DNA of 64,000 nt from Pseudomonas yangonensis (GTDB lineage: Bacteria; Pseudomonadota; Gammaproteobacteria; Pseudomonadales; Pseudomonadaceae), in NCBI RefSeq assembly GCF_009932725.1, contig NZ_BLJU01000002.1, forward strand, positions 434,001 to 498,000, read 5' to 3'. A program made the position numbers and the translations under genes. Below the pieces are notes generated by a model. The model was given only the letters and a program-made list of their open reading frames with translations, was not told the origin of the DNA and searched no databases. Below, piece by piece: positions 10,003-19,967 of the stretch (position 1 is its first letter; each line of letters begins with the position of its first letter).

Positions 10003-10049
10003 GTAGGAGCGGCTTTAGCCGCGATTGTCGCCGCTAAAGCGCCTCCCAC
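10003..10049. repeat. REP-type palindrome between convergent genes
   Basis: GTAGGAGCGGCTTTAGCCGC with a downstream arm GCCGCTAAAGCGCCTCCCAC. It lies between the membrane-protein gene and arsH, the 3' ends of two convergent transcripts. Confidence 0.75.
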
Positions 10050-10053
10050 CGTC

Positions 10054-10740
10054 TCAGATACTGTTCTGATTGACCCGCTGCATCAGCTCCTCGGCCGACT
10101 CCTTGCGTTCTGAGTAGCGATCCACCAGTTCCGGGTGGTCGCGCAGCAGCCAGGTGAAGCGCATCAGCTCTTCCATCACATCCACCAGGCGGTCGTAGTA
10201 GGGCGAGGGTTTCATGCGGTTGTCGTCGCCGAATTCGAGGAAGGCCTTCGGTACCGAGGACTGGTTGGGGATGGTGAACATGCGCATCCAGCGGCCGAGC
10301 ACGCGCAGCTGGTTGACCACGTTGAACGACTGCGAGCCGCCGCACACCTGCAGCACGGCGAGGGTCTTGCCCTGGGTCGGACGCACCGCGCCCATGGCCA
10401 GCGGCACCCAGTCGATCTGCGCCTTGAATACCGCCGACATGGCTCCGTGGCGTTCCGGTGAGCACCACACCTGGCCTTCCGACCACTGCATCAGCTCGCG
10501 CAGTTCATGCACCTTGGGGTGCTCCACCGGGGCATCGTCCGGCAGGGGCAGGCCGGACGGGTCGAAGATGCGTGTCTCGGCGCCCAGGTGCTGGAGCAGG
10601 CGCGCGGCTTCTTCGATCAGCAGGCGGCTGAACGAGCGCTCGCGGTTGGAGCCGTACAGCAGCAGGATGCGCGGCGCCGGGGCGTCGCTGGGGGCGGCCG
10701 CTGGCAGCAGGTCGCTGTCGAGGTTGGGCAGATCGCTCAT
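10054..10740 (-). CDS. arsH: ArsH-type NADPH-dependent FMN flavoprotein
   Basis: 228 residues, the usual ArsH length. It has the flavodoxin-like FMN-binding motif [10 protein letters not shown] (about residues 31-40) and the ArsH segments [20 protein letters not shown] and [15 protein letters not shown]. ArsH proteins oxidise trivalent organoarsenicals or act as azo/quinone reductases. It is the last gene of the minus-strand arsRBCH operon, 10 bp after arsC. Confidence 0.92.
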   Translation of the reverse strand: MSDLPNLDSDLLPAAAPSDAPAPRILLLYGSNRERSFSRLLIEEAARLLQHLGAETRIFDPSGLPLPDDAPVEHPKVHELRELMQWSEGQVWCSPERHGAMSAVFKAQIDWVPLAMGAVRPTQGKTLAVLQVCGGSQSFNVVNQLRVLGRWMRMFTIPNQSSVPKAFLEFGDDNRMKPSPYYDRLVDVMEELMRFTWLLRDHPELVDRYSERKESAEELMQRVNQNSI

Positions 10741-10750
10741 GCGATTCTCC

Positions 10751-11221
10751 TTACAGTCCGCCGATCTGGTTCAGTGCCTGCTGCAGCTCGGCGCGGCTCA
10801 GGTTGCGCAACGGCAGGGCGAGGAAGGCGCGGCAGCGCCTCTCGATATGCGCCAGGGTGGCGTGAAAGGCAGCGTCGATGGTGGCCTCATCGCCTTCCAC
10901 GTGGGAAGGATCTTCCAGGCCCCAGTGCGCCTTCAGCGCCGGGCCGAAGTACACCGGGCAGGCCTCGCCGGCTGCCTTGTCGCAGACGGTGATGACAATG
11001 TCCGGCGGGCTATCTTCGAAGGCCTCGTTGCCCTTGCTCGACAGGCCGGCGGTGGAGATGCCGGCGGCCTCCAGGGTGCTCAGGCTGCGCGGCAGTACCT
11101 GGCCGCGAGGGAAACTGCCGGAGCTGACGGCCTGATAGCCGGGCGGGGCAATATGGTTGAACAGCGCCTCGGAGAGAATGCTGCGGCAGCTGTTGGCCGT
11201 GCACATGAACAAGACTTTCAT
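10751..11221 (-). CDS. arsC: arsenate reductase, LMW-phosphatase type
   Basis: 156 residues. The N-terminal phosphatase loop CTANSCR gives Cys7-x5-Arg13; further cysteines at 80 and 88 fit the disulfide relay of thioredoxin-coupled ArsC enzymes. It reduces arsenate to arsenite for export by the upstream ArsB. It lies 15 bp downstream of arsB on the same strand. Confidence 0.92.
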   Translation of the reverse strand: MKVLFMCTANSCRSILSEALFNHIAPPGYQAVSSGSFPRGQVLPRSLSTLEAAGISTAGLSSKGNEAFEDSPPDIVITVCDKAAGEACPVYFGPALKAHWGLEDPSHVEGDEATIDAAFHATLAHIERRCRAFLALPLRNLSRAELQQALNQIGGL

Positions 11222-11236
11222 CAGGAAGGCTCCGGG

Positions 11237-12520
11237 TCAGAGGCTCAGGCGCAGGGCCAGAGCGGCAAGAGTCAGCAGGAGGATCGGCAGGGTGAGGATG
11301 ATGCCGACCCTGAAGTAATAGCCCCAGGTAATACGGATGCCCTTGCGGGCCAACACGTGCAGCCAGAGCAGGGTGGCCAGGCTGCCAATGGGGGTGATCT
11401 TGGGGCCGAGGTCGCAGCCAATCACATTGGCGTAGACCATTGCCTCACGTACCAGGCCGCTGGCCTGGCTGGCGTCGATGGCCAGAGCGCCGATCAGTAC
11501 GCTGGGCATGTTGTTCATGATCGAGGAGAGCAGGGCGCTGAGCAGGCCAGTGCCGATGGCGGCGGCCCAGATGCCTTGCGCAGCCAGCGCGTCGAGCAGG
11601 GTGGTGAGGTCCGCCGTGAGGCCGGCGTTGCTCAGGCCGTAGACCACCAGATACATGCCCAGCGAGAACACCACCACCTGCCATGGCGCACCGCGCAGCA
11701 CCTTGGCCGTGGCGATGTGATGGCCGCGCGCGGCCACGCCGAACAGCACCGCCGCGCACACTGCAGCAATCGCGCTGATCGGGATGCCCAGCGGCTCCAG
11801 CGCGAACAGACCGAGCAGCAGCACCAGCAGGACGATCCAGCCGGCGATGAAGGTGTGTGGATCGCGGATCGCCTCACGCGGCGCCGGTAGGCTGCCTACG
11901 GCATAGCGCGCAGGAATGTCACGGCGGAAGAACAGCCAGAGCATGCCCAGGGTGGCGGTCACGCTGACCAGATTCACTGGCACCATCACCGCGGCGTAGG
12001 CGCCGAAGCCGATGCCGAAGTAGTCGGCCGAGACGATGTTGACCAGGTTCGACACCACCAGTGGCAGGCTGGCGGTATCGGCAATGAAGCCGGCGGCCAT
12101 GACGAAGGCCAGGGTCGAGGCCGGCGAGAAGCGCAGCGCCAGCAGCATGGAAATGACGATGGGCGTGAGGATCAGCGCGGCGCCGTCGTTGGCGAACAGC
12201 GCCGATACCGCTGCGCCGAGCAGAATGCACAGGGCGAACAGGCGTGCGCCATGGCCGCCGGCCCAGCGCGCCATGTGCAGCGCAGCCCACTCGAAGAAGC
12301 CGGCCTCATCCAGCAGCAGGCTGATGATGATCAGGGCGATGAAGGTGAAGGTCGCGTTCCACACGATGTCCCACACGGTGGGAATGTCGCCGGGGCTGAC
12401 CACTCCGGTGAGCAGGGCCAGCACCGCGCCGAGCGAGGCACTCCAGCCGACGCCAAGGCCGCGCGGTTGCCAGATGACCAGAATCAGAGTGAAGACGAAG
12501 ATGGCGGCGGCGATAAGCAT
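11237..12520 (-). CDS. arsB: arsenite efflux transporter
   Basis: 427 residues with about 11-12 transmembrane helices, the ArsB family length. Typical segments include the N-terminal [18 protein letters not shown] and a late NNMPSVL motif of the ion transporter superfamily. It exports arsenite from the cytoplasm using the proton motive force. It lies 9 bp after arsR in the minus-strand operon. Confidence 0.94.
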   Translation of the reverse strand: MLIAAAIFVFTLILVIWQPRGLGVGWSASLGAVLALLTGVVSPGDIPTVWDIVWNATFTFIALIIISLLLDEAGFFEWAALHMARWAGGHGARLFALCILLGAAVSALFANDGAALILTPIVISMLLALRFSPASTLAFVMAAGFIADTASLPLVVSNLVNIVSADYFGIGFGAYAAVMVPVNLVSVTATLGMLWLFFRRDIPARYAVGSLPAPREAIRDPHTFIAGWIVLLVLLLGLFALEPLGIPISAIAAVCAAVLFGVAARGHHIATAKVLRGAPWQVVVFSLGMYLVVYGLSNAGLTADLTTLLDALAAQGIWAAAIGTGLLSALLSSIMNNMPSVLIGALAIDASQASGLVREAMVYANVIGCDLGPKITPIGSLATLLWLHVLARKGIRITWGYYFRVGIILTLPILLLTLAALALRLSL

Positions 12521-12529
12521 GCGGGCTTC

Positions 12530-12886
12530 TCAACAGCAAGTGGCGAGGCGGGCAGGGCGGTCGCCCATGTTGGCGAGACGGCTGGCATCCTGCTGCAGCC
12601 AGGTGCGGTTGGCAGCCAGGGTGGCGGCCAGCACGTCACGCACCCATTGCGGCAGATCCGGCGCCAGGCGGTAGTACACCCATTGGCCCTGGCGGCGGTC
12701 CTGCAGCAGGCCGCTCGTGCGCAGTTGCGCCAGGTGACGTGAGATCTTCGGCTGGCTGTCGGCCAATGCGCAGACCAGCTCGCATACGCATAGCTCACCT
12801 TGCTCGACGATCAGCAGTACGGCACGTGCGCGGGTTTCATCGGCCAGGGATTTGAACAGTGCGGGTGGAGACAGTTGATCGGACAT
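12530..12886 (-). CDS. arsR: ArsR/SmtB-family arsenite-responsive repressor
   Basis: 118 residues with a winged helix-turn-helix. The arsenite-binding cluster ELCVCELVCAL gives Cys33, Cys35 and Cys39 at the start of the recognition region. Start ATG 12886 gives MSDQLSPPALFKSLADETRA, the usual ArsR N-terminus; the open frame continues upstream through the operator and is unlikely to be translated. It heads arsRBCH and is expected to repress it until arsenite binds. Confidence 0.93.
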   Translation of the reverse strand: MSDQLSPPALFKSLADETRARAVLLIVEQGELCVCELVCALADSQPKISRHLAQLRTSGLLQDRRQGQWVYYRLAPDLPQWVRDVLAATLAANRTWLQQDASRLANMGDRPARLATCC

Positions 12887-12899
12887 TGGCGGAGCCCAA

Positions 12900-12935
12900 A
12901 TATGTGGTTTTCCGAATATACGAAAATCCATATGT
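12900..12935. promoter_or_regulatory. putative ArsR operator
   Basis: An AT-rich, roughly palindromic stretch immediately upstream of arsR: TTTTC at 12908 and CGAAAA at 12921 around an ATATA centre, with outer ATATG and CATATG boxes. It is the only AT-rich patch between arsR and the divergent hydrolase gene, so it is the likely repressor site. The exact half-sites are inferred. Confidence 0.45.
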
Positions 12936-13037
12936 GTAAGGCAAACCCGGTGGAGCTCGTCGGGGCTTTGCACTACAGTCCCCGAGCCGGTCGCCGGGAC
13001 GGATTTTCCCGGCCAGAGATTTCAAGGGAGGCGCTTG

Positions 13038-14486
13038 ATGCGTTTACCGCGCATGCGCAACGTGATGGCCTGGACGCTGGTGGTGCTGTTGTTGATCCTG
13101 GTGGCCTTGCTCGGCATTCGTATCGCCGGGCTGTCGGCATTGCCCGAGTTGGAGCCCTGGCACCGCCTGGTGCCGCAGGAGCTGGAGGTCAGCGAGCTGG
13201 ATGAGGGCGACTGGCAGGCCTATCTGGCTGCCGAGGCGGCCCTTTTCGAGCGCCTGCAACGTGATCTGATCGAGCCGGTCACGGTCTCCGGCACGGCGCC
13301 ATACAGCCGTTATGCCAGCGACAGCCCGGTCTACCCCGGCAATCTGCCGCATGACTGGAACCGTTCCTTCATCCTGCCGCCTTCTGGCCCGGCGCGAGGC
13401 GTGGTGGTGTTGCTGCACGGCCTGACCGACTCACCCTACAGCCTGCGCCATATCGCGCGGCATCTGAGCGAGCGGGGGCTGCTCGCCGTGGTGCCGCGCA
13501 TGCCCGGCCATGGCACGGTGCCGGCGGCGCTCACCGCTGCGCATTGGGAGCAATGGCTGGCCACCACGCGCCTGGCTGTGCGTGAGGCGCGGCGTCAGGT
13601 ACCGGACGGGCCGCTGTATCTGGTCGGCTACTCCAATGGCGGGGCGCTGGCACTGCGCTACAGTCTGGCGGCGCTGGAGGATGAGCGTCTGGCCATGCCG
13701 CAACGTCTGGTGCTGATCTCGCCGATGATCGGCGTCACCAGTTACGCGCGTTACGCCGGCTTGGCGGCCCTGCCGGCGGTGCTACCGGCCTTCGCCAAGT
13801 CGGCGTGGATGAATGTGCTGCCGGAGTTCAATCCGTTCAAGTACAACTCCTTCCCGGTGCAGGCGGCGCGGCAGACCTACGAGTTGACCCGCGAGGTGCA
13901 GAGCGCCTTCGATGCTGCCGAGGCCGATGGCCGTCTGTCGCGGCTGCCACCGGTGCTGGCCCTGCAATCACTGGCCGACAGCACCGTGAGCACGCCCGCG
14001 GTGGTGCGCCAGCTGTTCGCGCGCCTGCCGGCCAACGACAGCGAGCTGGTGGTGTTCGATATCAATCGCTCGCAGGCCGCCAGCTCCCTGTTGCGAGCCG
14101 ATATGAGCGGATTGCTGGAGCAACTGCTGCCAACGGCTCGGCGTGACTACGACCTGACCGTGGTCGGCGTGGTCACCGAGCAGGGCCGTGCAGTCGAGGC
14201 CCGACGTATCGCCGCAGGTAGCCAGCAGGTTCAGCGTCAGCCGCTGGGCGTGGATTACCCGAGTCAGCTGTTCTCGCTGTCGCATGTGGCCTTGCCGTTC
14301 CCGCCGAGCGATCCGTTGTACGGAAGCGACCCGGCAGCGGACGAATCCTATGGCGTATCGCTCGGCACCCTGGCGCCGCGTGGTGAACATGGCGTGCTGG
14401 TGGTGGGGTTGGACAGTCTGCAACGGGCAACTTCCAACCCCTTCTACGACTACCTGCTGCAGCGCATCGACGAGCACTTGGAGTGA
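13038..14486 (+). CDS. membrane-anchored alpha/beta hydrolase
   Basis: 482 residues. An N-terminal transmembrane anchor (about residues 10-30) precedes an alpha/beta hydrolase domain: oxyanion region VVLLHGLTDSPYSLRH, lid-adjacent MPGHG, and nucleophile elbow GYSNGG with the catalytic serine. ATG 13038 is preferred to the TTG 3 nt earlier; GGGAGG lies upstream. The substrate is probably an ester or lipid, but nothing in the context specifies it. It is divergent from arsR. Confidence 0.8.
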   Translation: MRLPRMRNVMAWTLVVLLLILVALLGIRIAGLSALPELEPWHRLVPQELEVSELDEGDWQAYLAAEAALFERLQRDLIEPVTVSGTAPYSRYASDSPVYPGNLPHDWNRSFILPPSGPARGVVVLLHGLTDSPYSLRHIARHLSERGLLAVVPRMPGHGTVPAALTAAHWEQWLATTRLAVREARRQVPDGPLYLVGYSNGGALALRYSLAALEDERLAMPQRLVLISPMIGVTSYARYAGLAALPAVLPAFAKSAWMNVLPEFNPFKYNSFPVQAARQTYELTREVQSAFDAAEADGRLSRLPPVLALQSLADSTVSTPAVVRQLFARLPANDSELVVFDINRSQAASSLLRADMSGLLEQLLPTARRDYDLTVVGVVTEQGRAVEARRIAAGSQQVQRQPLGVDYPSQLFSLSHVALPFPPSDPLYGSDPAADESYGVSLGTLAPRGEHGVLVVGLDSLQRATSNPFYDYLLQRIDEHLE

Positions 14487-14649
14487 GCGCCGAGGTGGGC
14501 GGCCAGCATGCGTTTCTTCCCCTTTTATGGGCGCGAACACCGGCCGCGGGGCGTGCCTGCCGATCGCTGCTGGCCATCGCGGCAACAGGCGCGCGTTGAT
14601 AGCGGCGACCAGCAGGGCGGTGGCCGCCCACCAGGCCGGCCGTCAGCGC

Positions 14650-14904
14650 TCAGTCTTGCAGCAGCGCGTCCAGCTTGCCTGCACGCTCTAGCGCGGCCAG
14701 ATCATCGAAGCCACCGACATGCTGCTCGCCGATGAAGATCTGCGGCACGCTGCGGCGCTTGCTGCGCTGCAGCATTTGCGCCATCAGCTCGGGCGAGCGG
14801 CTCACATCGATCTCCTCGTAGGTCACGCCCTTGCGCGTCAGCAGCGCCTTGGCATTGATGCAGTAGGGGCAGTACGCAGTGGTGTAGAGGGTGACGGCTT
14901 GCAT
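14650..14904 (-). CDS. grxC: glutaredoxin (GrxC type)
   Basis: 84 residues, the length of glutaredoxin 3. The active site CPYC is at residues 12-15, followed by the glutathione-binding SVPQIFI and GGFDD segments. It lies 18 bp downstream of the AhpD-like gene on the same strand, so the two form a small thiol/peroxide operon. Other copies of grxC may exist elsewhere, so this could be a paralogue. Confidence 0.9.
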   Translation of the reverse strand: MQAVTLYTTAYCPYCINAKALLTRKGVTYEEIDVSRSPELMAQMLQRSKRRSVPQIFIGEQHVGGFDDLAALERAGKLDALLQD

Positions 14905-14922
14905 GGTGGACCTCCGGCGTCA

Positions 14923-15441
14923 TCAGACGGCTACTGGTGGAAAGTCGACAACGGTTTCGGCCAGGTTGTTGAGGTAATTGGTCAGCGTCATCAGGGCGAC
15001 GTTGGCCACCACCTCGACGATAGCGGCCTCGCTCAGCCCGGCATCGCGCGCGGCTTGCAGCTGCGCATCGCTGATGCGGCCACGGCTGTCGATGACCTGC
15101 CGGGCCAGGCGCGCCACGGCATCGAACTCGCCATTGCGGGCGCTGCGAATGTCTGCCTCGCTCAAACCGGCCTTGCCGGCGAACAGGGTGTGTGCGGCCA
15201 GGCAGTAGTCGCAGCCGTTGACCTGCGAGCTGGCCAGCGCCACCACTTCGCGCGCCCTGGCGTTCAATGTGCCTTTGCCGAGGGCCTGGGACAGCGCCAG
15301 GTAGCCGCTCAGCGCGGCCGGGGCATTGGCCAGGGTGGCGAAGGTGTTGGGGATGAAACCGAGGCCCTTGCGGATGCCTTCCAGTTGCGACTGGGCGCTG
15401 GCAGCGGTTTGTTCGAAGGGCAGTGCGGCGATGCGAGTCAT
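14923..15441 (-). CDS. AhpD-like carboxymuconolactone decarboxylase-family protein
   Basis: 172 residues. The AhpD-type motif NGCDYCLAAH places Cys77, Cys80 and His84 as in alkylhydroperoxidase D, which acts as a thiol-dependent peroxidase adaptor. It is transcribed with the glutaredoxin gene, which could recycle its disulfide. An AraC-family gene is divergent 120 bp away and is a likely regulator. Confidence 0.85.
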   Translation of the reverse strand: MTRIAALPFEQTAASAQSQLEGIRKGLGFIPNTFATLANAPAALSGYLALSQALGKGTLNARAREVVALASSQVNGCDYCLAAHTLFAGKAGLSEADIRSARNGEFDAVARLARQVIDSRGRISDAQLQAARDAGLSEAAIVEVVANVALMTLTNYLNNLAETVVDFPPVAV

Positions 15442-15562
15442 GGTGATTCTCCAGTCTTGGTGGGGAGCTTGTCGTTCAAGCCTGGAGCCAGATTATTGAA
15501 GCGAGCTGGCCTTTCGGATTCAGATCGTCGATGTTATGCGACAGATCGTCCAAGAGTGCGAA

Positions 15563-16390
15563 ATGACCATGGATCGCCTGTCCAGCCTGCTGCATCACTT
15601 CAATCTGCACGCCAGCACCTTCCACCGCGGTGGTTTCTGCGGCACCAGCAGCCATGGCGAGCATGAGCCGCACGGTTACATCCACCTGCTGCGCGCCGGA
15701 CGCATGAGCTTTCGCGAGGGCGATGGCCGCGAACTGCATCTGGCCGAGCCGAGCCTGATGCTGGTGGCCAGGCCGCGCCTGCACCAGATGAGCGCCAGCG
15801 AGGCCGACGGCGCCGAACTGGTCTGCGCCACCCTGGCCTTCGATGGTGGCATCGACAATCCGCTGTCGCGGTCGCTGCCCGGGGCCATCGTCAAACCCTT
15901 GCGCGAACTGCCGAGTCTGAGCGGTTGCCTGGACTGGCTGTTCGCCGAGGCGGCGGGGGAGGATTGCGGGCGTGAACTGGTGCTCAACCGCCTTTTCGAG
16001 CTGATGGTAATCCAGCTGCTGCGCCATCTGATGAACAATCGCGAACTGGCCTCGGGGATGATCGCGGGCCTTGCCGAACCGCGCCTGGCGCGCGCGCTCA
16101 ATCGGATGCATGAGAAGCCGCAACATGGCTGGTCGGTGGCCGAGTTGGCTGCGCTGGCCGGCATGTCGCGGGCCAGTTTCGCTGCGTATTTTCACCAGGT
16201 GGTAGGCGCTACGCCGGCCGATTATCTGGTGGGCTGGCGTGTCAGCCTGGCGCAGAAGCGCCTGCGCGAAGGCAGGCCCATGGCACTGATCGCCGATGAG
16301 GTCGGCTACGAAAGCCCCTCGGCCCTGGCCCGCGCGTTTCGCCGCAAGGTGGGAACGAGCCCCAGTGAGTGGCTGAAGCAGGGCGGTTGA
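15563..16390 (+). CDS. AraC-family transcriptional regulator (cupin sensor)
   Basis: About 275 residues: an N-terminal cupin_6-type sensor (HEPHGYIHLLRAGRMSF region) and a C-terminal pair of helix-turn-helix motifs (LAALAGMSRASFAAYF and IADEVGYESPSALARAF). The ATG at 15563 is preferred; the frame is open slightly upstream. Because it is divergent from the AhpD-like/glutaredoxin operon, it probably controls that operon in response to an oxidant or electrophile. Confidence 0.85.
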   Translation: MTMDRLSSLLHHFNLHASTFHRGGFCGTSSHGEHEPHGYIHLLRAGRMSFREGDGRELHLAEPSLMLVARPRLHQMSASEADGAELVCATLAFDGGIDNPLSRSLPGAIVKPLRELPSLSGCLDWLFAEAAGEDCGRELVLNRLFELMVIQLLRHLMNNRELASGMIAGLAEPRLARALNRMHEKPQHGWSVAELAALAGMSRASFAAYFHQVVGATPADYLVGWRVSLAQKRLREGRPMALIADEVGYESPSALARAFRRKVGTSPSEWLKQGG

Positions 16391-16501
16391 GTATCATGCG
16401 GCAGCTTTGATCTGCGGCAATCGGGCTGCTGATTGGGCTCGACCACAGTGCCCCGATAGTGCATGGTGGCGCCCCATGCTGCCTGCTTCGAGAGTTGCTC
16501 C

Positions 16502-17026
16502 ATGTTCGAAATCCAAGCCATCGACCCCGCCTATTACCGCCAGCAGACACGCCGCAGCACGATGGTGATCGCGATCATCTTCGTGGCGCTGGCCATGCTC
16601 TGCGCCACGCTGAGTACGCAGGTGTTCGGCACGCCCGGTGGCGACAACTTCAAGTGGAACCTGCTCGGTGTGGCAGCGGGTCTGATGCTCACCGTCGCCC
16701 TGGTGCGCCAGCAGCTATGGTCGCGGCCGTTCATGGCACCGGCCGTTTATGGCTGGCGGCTCAAACGCAGCCTGATGCGCATCACCAACGTCATGCATCA
16801 CGTCAAGGCGGGTGTGGCGCAGGGGGATGAAAGCGCGATGAAACTGCTGCGTTTCTATCACCTGGGGGTCACCCAGATGCACCAGCTCGACGGCAATTCC
16901 AGTGAGCTGAGCCAGATGGTGCGCGAGATCGACGACCATCGCGAGGCGATGCAGCAGCGTGGGCTGGATATCGAGCAAACGCGGCTCGATCCTGCCTCGC
17001 TGGAGTGGGTGAAGTCCTTTAACTGA
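16502..17026 (+). CDS. DUF3087 family membrane protein
   Basis: 174 residues with two transmembrane segments near the N-terminus (about residues 22-42 and 55-75) and a helical cytoplasmic C-terminal part. Sequence features match the DUF3087 family, which is widespread in Pseudomonas and uncharacterised. ATG 16502 is the first methionine in the domain. It stands alone between the AraC gene and an AT-rich intergenic region. Confidence 0.8.
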   Translation: MFEIQAIDPAYYRQQTRRSTMVIAIIFVALAMLCATLSTQVFGTPGGDNFKWNLLGVAAGLMLTVALVRQQLWSRPFMAPAVYGWRLKRSLMRITNVMHHVKAGVAQGDESAMKLLRFYHLGVTQMHQLDGNSSELSQMVREIDDHREAMQQRGLDIEQTRLDPASLEWVKSFN

Positions 17027-17192
17027 ACACTTCGTTATCGAGTCACAATGACTTATTTGCTGTTATTTTGACTTTTCTTTTCTGCTGTCATTAGTACCTA
17101 TATTTTTCTATCTATTTGTTTTTAAAGATAAAAATATGTGGCACGAAATCTGACTATCTCCGGGTGCAATGCCCATTACAGGAGAAAATCAG

Positions 17193-17540
17193 ATGAAACC
17201 CCTTGCCTTGCTCGCTTTTTCCCTTGGCCTTGCGGCCACCAGTGTCTTGCAGGCGGCCGAAGTGGTCGCCGAGCGTGAGGAAAACTCCGTCGGCGCCGGC
17301 TTCGGTGGCCTGTCCGGCCTGATGCTCGGCGCTGCCGCTGGCGGCCCCGTCGGTGCGCTGGTTGGCGCTGCCGCCGGGCTTTGGTCCGGAGCTCAGGTTC
17401 AGTCCGCCAGTGGCAACAGCGGTACTGCCTATGTCGTGCGTCATGAAGACGGTCGCGAACAGTGGGTGCGCTCGCCTAATGAGCGCTTCGAGTTGGGCCA
17501 GCAAATGGAAATGAACGGTATCCGTCTGCTGGCTCAGTAA
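17193..17540 (+). CDS. secreted glycine-zipper protein, unknown function
   Basis: 115 residues. A cleavable signal peptide (about 22 residues, ending LQAAE) is followed by a glycine-zipper stretch (GGLSGLMLGAAAGGPVGALV) and a short C-terminal domain with YVVRHEDGREQWV. AGGAG lies 8-9 nt upstream of the ATG. Such glycine zippers insert in or span membranes in small envelope proteins. The 160 bp upstream are strikingly AT-rich and presumably hold its promoter. Confidence 0.65.
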   Translation: MKPLALLAFSLGLAATSVLQAAEVVAEREENSVGAGFGGLSGLMLGAAAGGPVGALVGAAAGLWSGAQVQSASGNSGTAYVVRHEDGREQWVRSPNERFELGQQMEMNGIRLLAQ

Positions 17541-17601
17541 ACCGATTTGGCTGGGAGGTTACTCAGCCACCGCATTCACTTTTTCGCTTCGAGGACTTTT
17601 C

Positions 17602-18345
17602 ATGAATACGAATTTTCAGGGCCGTCTGGCGGTCGTGACCGGGGCCAGCTCGGGTATTGGGCTGGCTGTGTGCGATCTGTTGCTGCAGCGCGGTGCGCGA
17701 GTGCTTGCCTTCTCGCGGCGCCTCGGTGCACTGGCCGAGTTGCAGGCGTCTTACCCCGAGCAGCTGCACTGGTGCGCCGGCGACGTCACCGATATCGACT
17801 CTCTGCACGCACTGGCCGAGCGGGCCGGGCGACTCGGTGCCGTGGATTATCTGGTGCCCAATGCCGGTATCGCGCGGCTCGCGCCGGGCGGCGACATGCA
17901 GGCATTCGAGCAGCAGTGGCGGGTCAACGGCGCTGGCGCGGTGAATACCTTCGAGGTGATCAAGCCGCATCTGGCGCGGCCGGCGTCCGTGGTGTTCATC
18001 AGTACGTTCCTGCGCCAGCTTGGTTTCGCCGGGCTCGGTGGATACATCGCCAGCAAGGCAGCGTTGTCGGCGCTGGTGCGCAGCCTGGCACTGGAACATG
18101 CCGGCGAAGGGCTGCGGCTCAATCTGGTTTCGCCGGGACCGACGGCGACGCCGATTTGGAGCAGTCTGGGCCTGGCCGAGGATGCCCTGGCGGGTGTCGC
18201 CAGTGAAGTGAACAAGCGCCTGGTCAATGGTGAGTTCCTCGAACCGCAGGCGATCGCCGAAGTGGTGCTGTTCCAGCTGAGCAACGGAGCACGCGGCGTC
18301 TATGGTCAGGATTGGGTGGTGGACAAGGGCTATACCCTGCAGTGA
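17602..18345 (+). CDS. short-chain dehydrogenase/reductase
   Basis: 247 residues, a classical SDR. The NAD(P)-binding motif GASSGIG is at about residues 14-20, the structural motif VPNAGIA replaces NNAG, and the catalytic YxxxK reads YIASK. The upstream serine position is in VVFISTFLRQ. GAGG precedes the ATG. No neighbour defines its substrate. Confidence 0.88.
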   Translation: MNTNFQGRLAVVTGASSGIGLAVCDLLLQRGARVLAFSRRLGALAELQASYPEQLHWCAGDVTDIDSLHALAERAGRLGAVDYLVPNAGIARLAPGGDMQAFEQQWRVNGAGAVNTFEVIKPHLARPASVVFISTFLRQLGFAGLGGYIASKAALSALVRSLALEHAGEGLRLNLVSPGPTATPIWSSLGLAEDALAGVASEVNKRLVNGEFLEPQAIAEVVLFQLSNGARGVYGQDWVVDKGYTLQ

Positions 18346-18503
18346 GCGGTTCAGGGGCGGCATGGCTGCCGCCCCGACTGCGCGACATATCCCCTGACAT
18401 TTGCTCAACCTCGCGGTCAACGCTTAAAGGTTATTGAAAGGTTCGCCTCTTAGCCTCCCCACGCGCCTTTCGCGTGCTTACAAGAAAAAGAGGAGAAAGC
18501 GGT

Positions 18504-19817
18504 TTGTTGACCCTGATTGGCCTGTTGACCATTTGCAGCCTGGTTGTGCTGCTGCTCATCGGGCGCATGTCGCCTGTTCTGCCGTTGATCGTGGTGCCGC
18601 TGCTCGGCGCCTTGGCCGCGGGTTTCGGCCCGGAGGCAATTTCCGGTTTCTTCACCGATGGCATCGGCCGCGTGACGGCGATCGCCACCATGTTCGTGTT
18701 TGCCATCACCTTTTTCGGCGTGCTGCAGGACACCGGGCTGTTCCGCCCATTGATCGGCGGCATGGTGCGACTGACCCGCGGCAACGTCATCGCCGTCACC
18801 GTGGCCACGGCCATCATCGGCATGCTGGCGCACCTCGATGGCGCTGGCGCCACCACCTTCCTGCTTACCGTTCCCGCGCTGTTGCCGCTATACAAGCAGC
18901 TGCGCATGAGCCCCTATCTGATGCTGCTGTTGCTGGCCCTGGGCGCCGGTATCTTCAACATGGTGCCCTGGGCCGGGCCGTTGGGGCGCGCTGCGGCGGT
19001 TACGGGTATCGACGTCACCGAATTGTGGCGTCCGCTGATCGTCATTCAAAGCATTGGCGTGGTGCTGTTGATCGCCCTGGCTGCCTTGCTGGGCGTACGT
19101 GAACAACGCCGCATCGCCGCAGGCAACAGCAGCGACGAGGGCGTGCTGGTGGATACCAGTGGCGACCTGCATACCACGCCCAGCGACGAGGAGCGTGAAC
19201 TGGAGCGCCCGCAGCTGCTGTGGGTCAACGCGGCGCTGTTCCTGCTGGTACTGGTGGCGCTGTTCACCGGAATCCTGCCGGCCGGCTATGTATTCATGAT
19301 CGGGCTGTCGCTGGCGCTGTTGCTCAACTACCGTGGCGGCAAGGCGCAGATGCAGCGCATCGCCGCGCATGCGCCGGCCGCCCTGAGCATGGGCATGATC
19401 ATTCTGGCGGCGGGGTCGATGCTCGGCATTTTCACCGGCACCGGCATGCTCACTTCCATCGCCCAGGATCTGGCCGGCGTGCTGCCAGCGTCCCTGGTGG
19501 GCCAGATGCATATCGTGCTCGGCCTGTTCGGCCTGCCGATGGAGCTACTGCTGAGCACCGACGCCTATTACTTCGGCCTGCTGCCGGTGACCCTGGAAGT
19601 GGTTTCTGGGCACGGCGTGGAGCCGGCCAGCGTGGTCTATGCGCTGATCATCGGCAATATCATCGGCACCTTCATCAGCCCGTTCTCGCCGGCGTTGTGG
19701 CTGGCACTGGGCCTGGCCGGGCTGGATCTGGGCCGGCACATCCGTTACTCGCTGTGGTGGATGTGGGGCTTCTCACTGGTGCTGTTCGGCGCCGCCTGGG
19801 CGCTGGGCATGTTCTAG
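18504..19817 (+). CDS. CitMHS-family citrate/carboxylate transporter
   Basis: About 437 residues with 11-12 transmembrane helices and a long central hydrophilic loop (about residues 200-240). It matches the CitMHS family, which imports metal-citrate or related carboxylates. The TTG at 18504 is chosen as start because AGGAG is 8 nt upstream. A convergent GntR gene, a LigI-like hydrolase and a second carboxylate transporter follow, suggesting a carboxylate-utilisation locus. Confidence 0.85.
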   Translation: MLTLIGLLTICSLVVLLLIGRMSPVLPLIVVPLLGALAAGFGPEAISGFFTDGIGRVTAIATMFVFAITFFGVLQDTGLFRPLIGGMVRLTRGNVIAVTVATAIIGMLAHLDGAGATTFLLTVPALLPLYKQLRMSPYLMLLLLALGAGIFNMVPWAGPLGRAAAVTGIDVTELWRPLIVIQSIGVVLLIALAALLGVREQRRIAAGNSSDEGVLVDTSGDLHTTPSDEERELERPQLLWVNAALFLLVLVALFTGILPAGYVFMIGLSLALLLNYRGGKAQMQRIAAHAPAALSMGMIILAAGSMLGIFTGTGMLTSIAQDLAGVLPASLVGQMHIVLGLFGLPMELLLSTDAYYFGLLPVTLEVVSGHGVEPASVVYALIIGNIIGTFISPFSPALWLALGLAGLDLGRHIRYSLWWMWGFSLVLFGAAWALGMF

Positions 19818-19892
19818 ACCAAACTCAGCGTGTACTGCACACGCCCGGGTTTGCTCGTAATGCTGTTCACTTAAGGTTGCACACGTTTGGCT

Positions 19893-19918
19893 CCCCTCTC
19901 CCATTTATGGGAGAGGGG
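19893..19918. terminator. hairpin between convergent genes
   Basis: CCCCTCTCCC and GGGAGAGGGG form a 10-bp stem around ATTTAT. A related repeat occurs at 50864-51052, so it is both a dispersed repeat and a likely bidirectional terminator between the CitMHS and GntR genes. Confidence 0.55.
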
Positions 19919-19967
19919 TTGGGGGAGAGGGCCGCTCGGGCGTGTTGCATCTGGCGGACGGGAGGCG

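Noticed and set aside
10214..11890. Long plus-strand open frame opposite arsH, arsC and arsB
   Set aside because: It has no recognisable domain and is antisense to three well-supported genes; it is a codon-bias shadow in high-GC DNA.
17128..17150. Sigma-54-like TGGCACG element upstream of the glycine-zipper gene
   Set aside because: The -24 part is perfect, but the -12 part (CTGAC) lacks the GC pair at the required place, so it is not supported.
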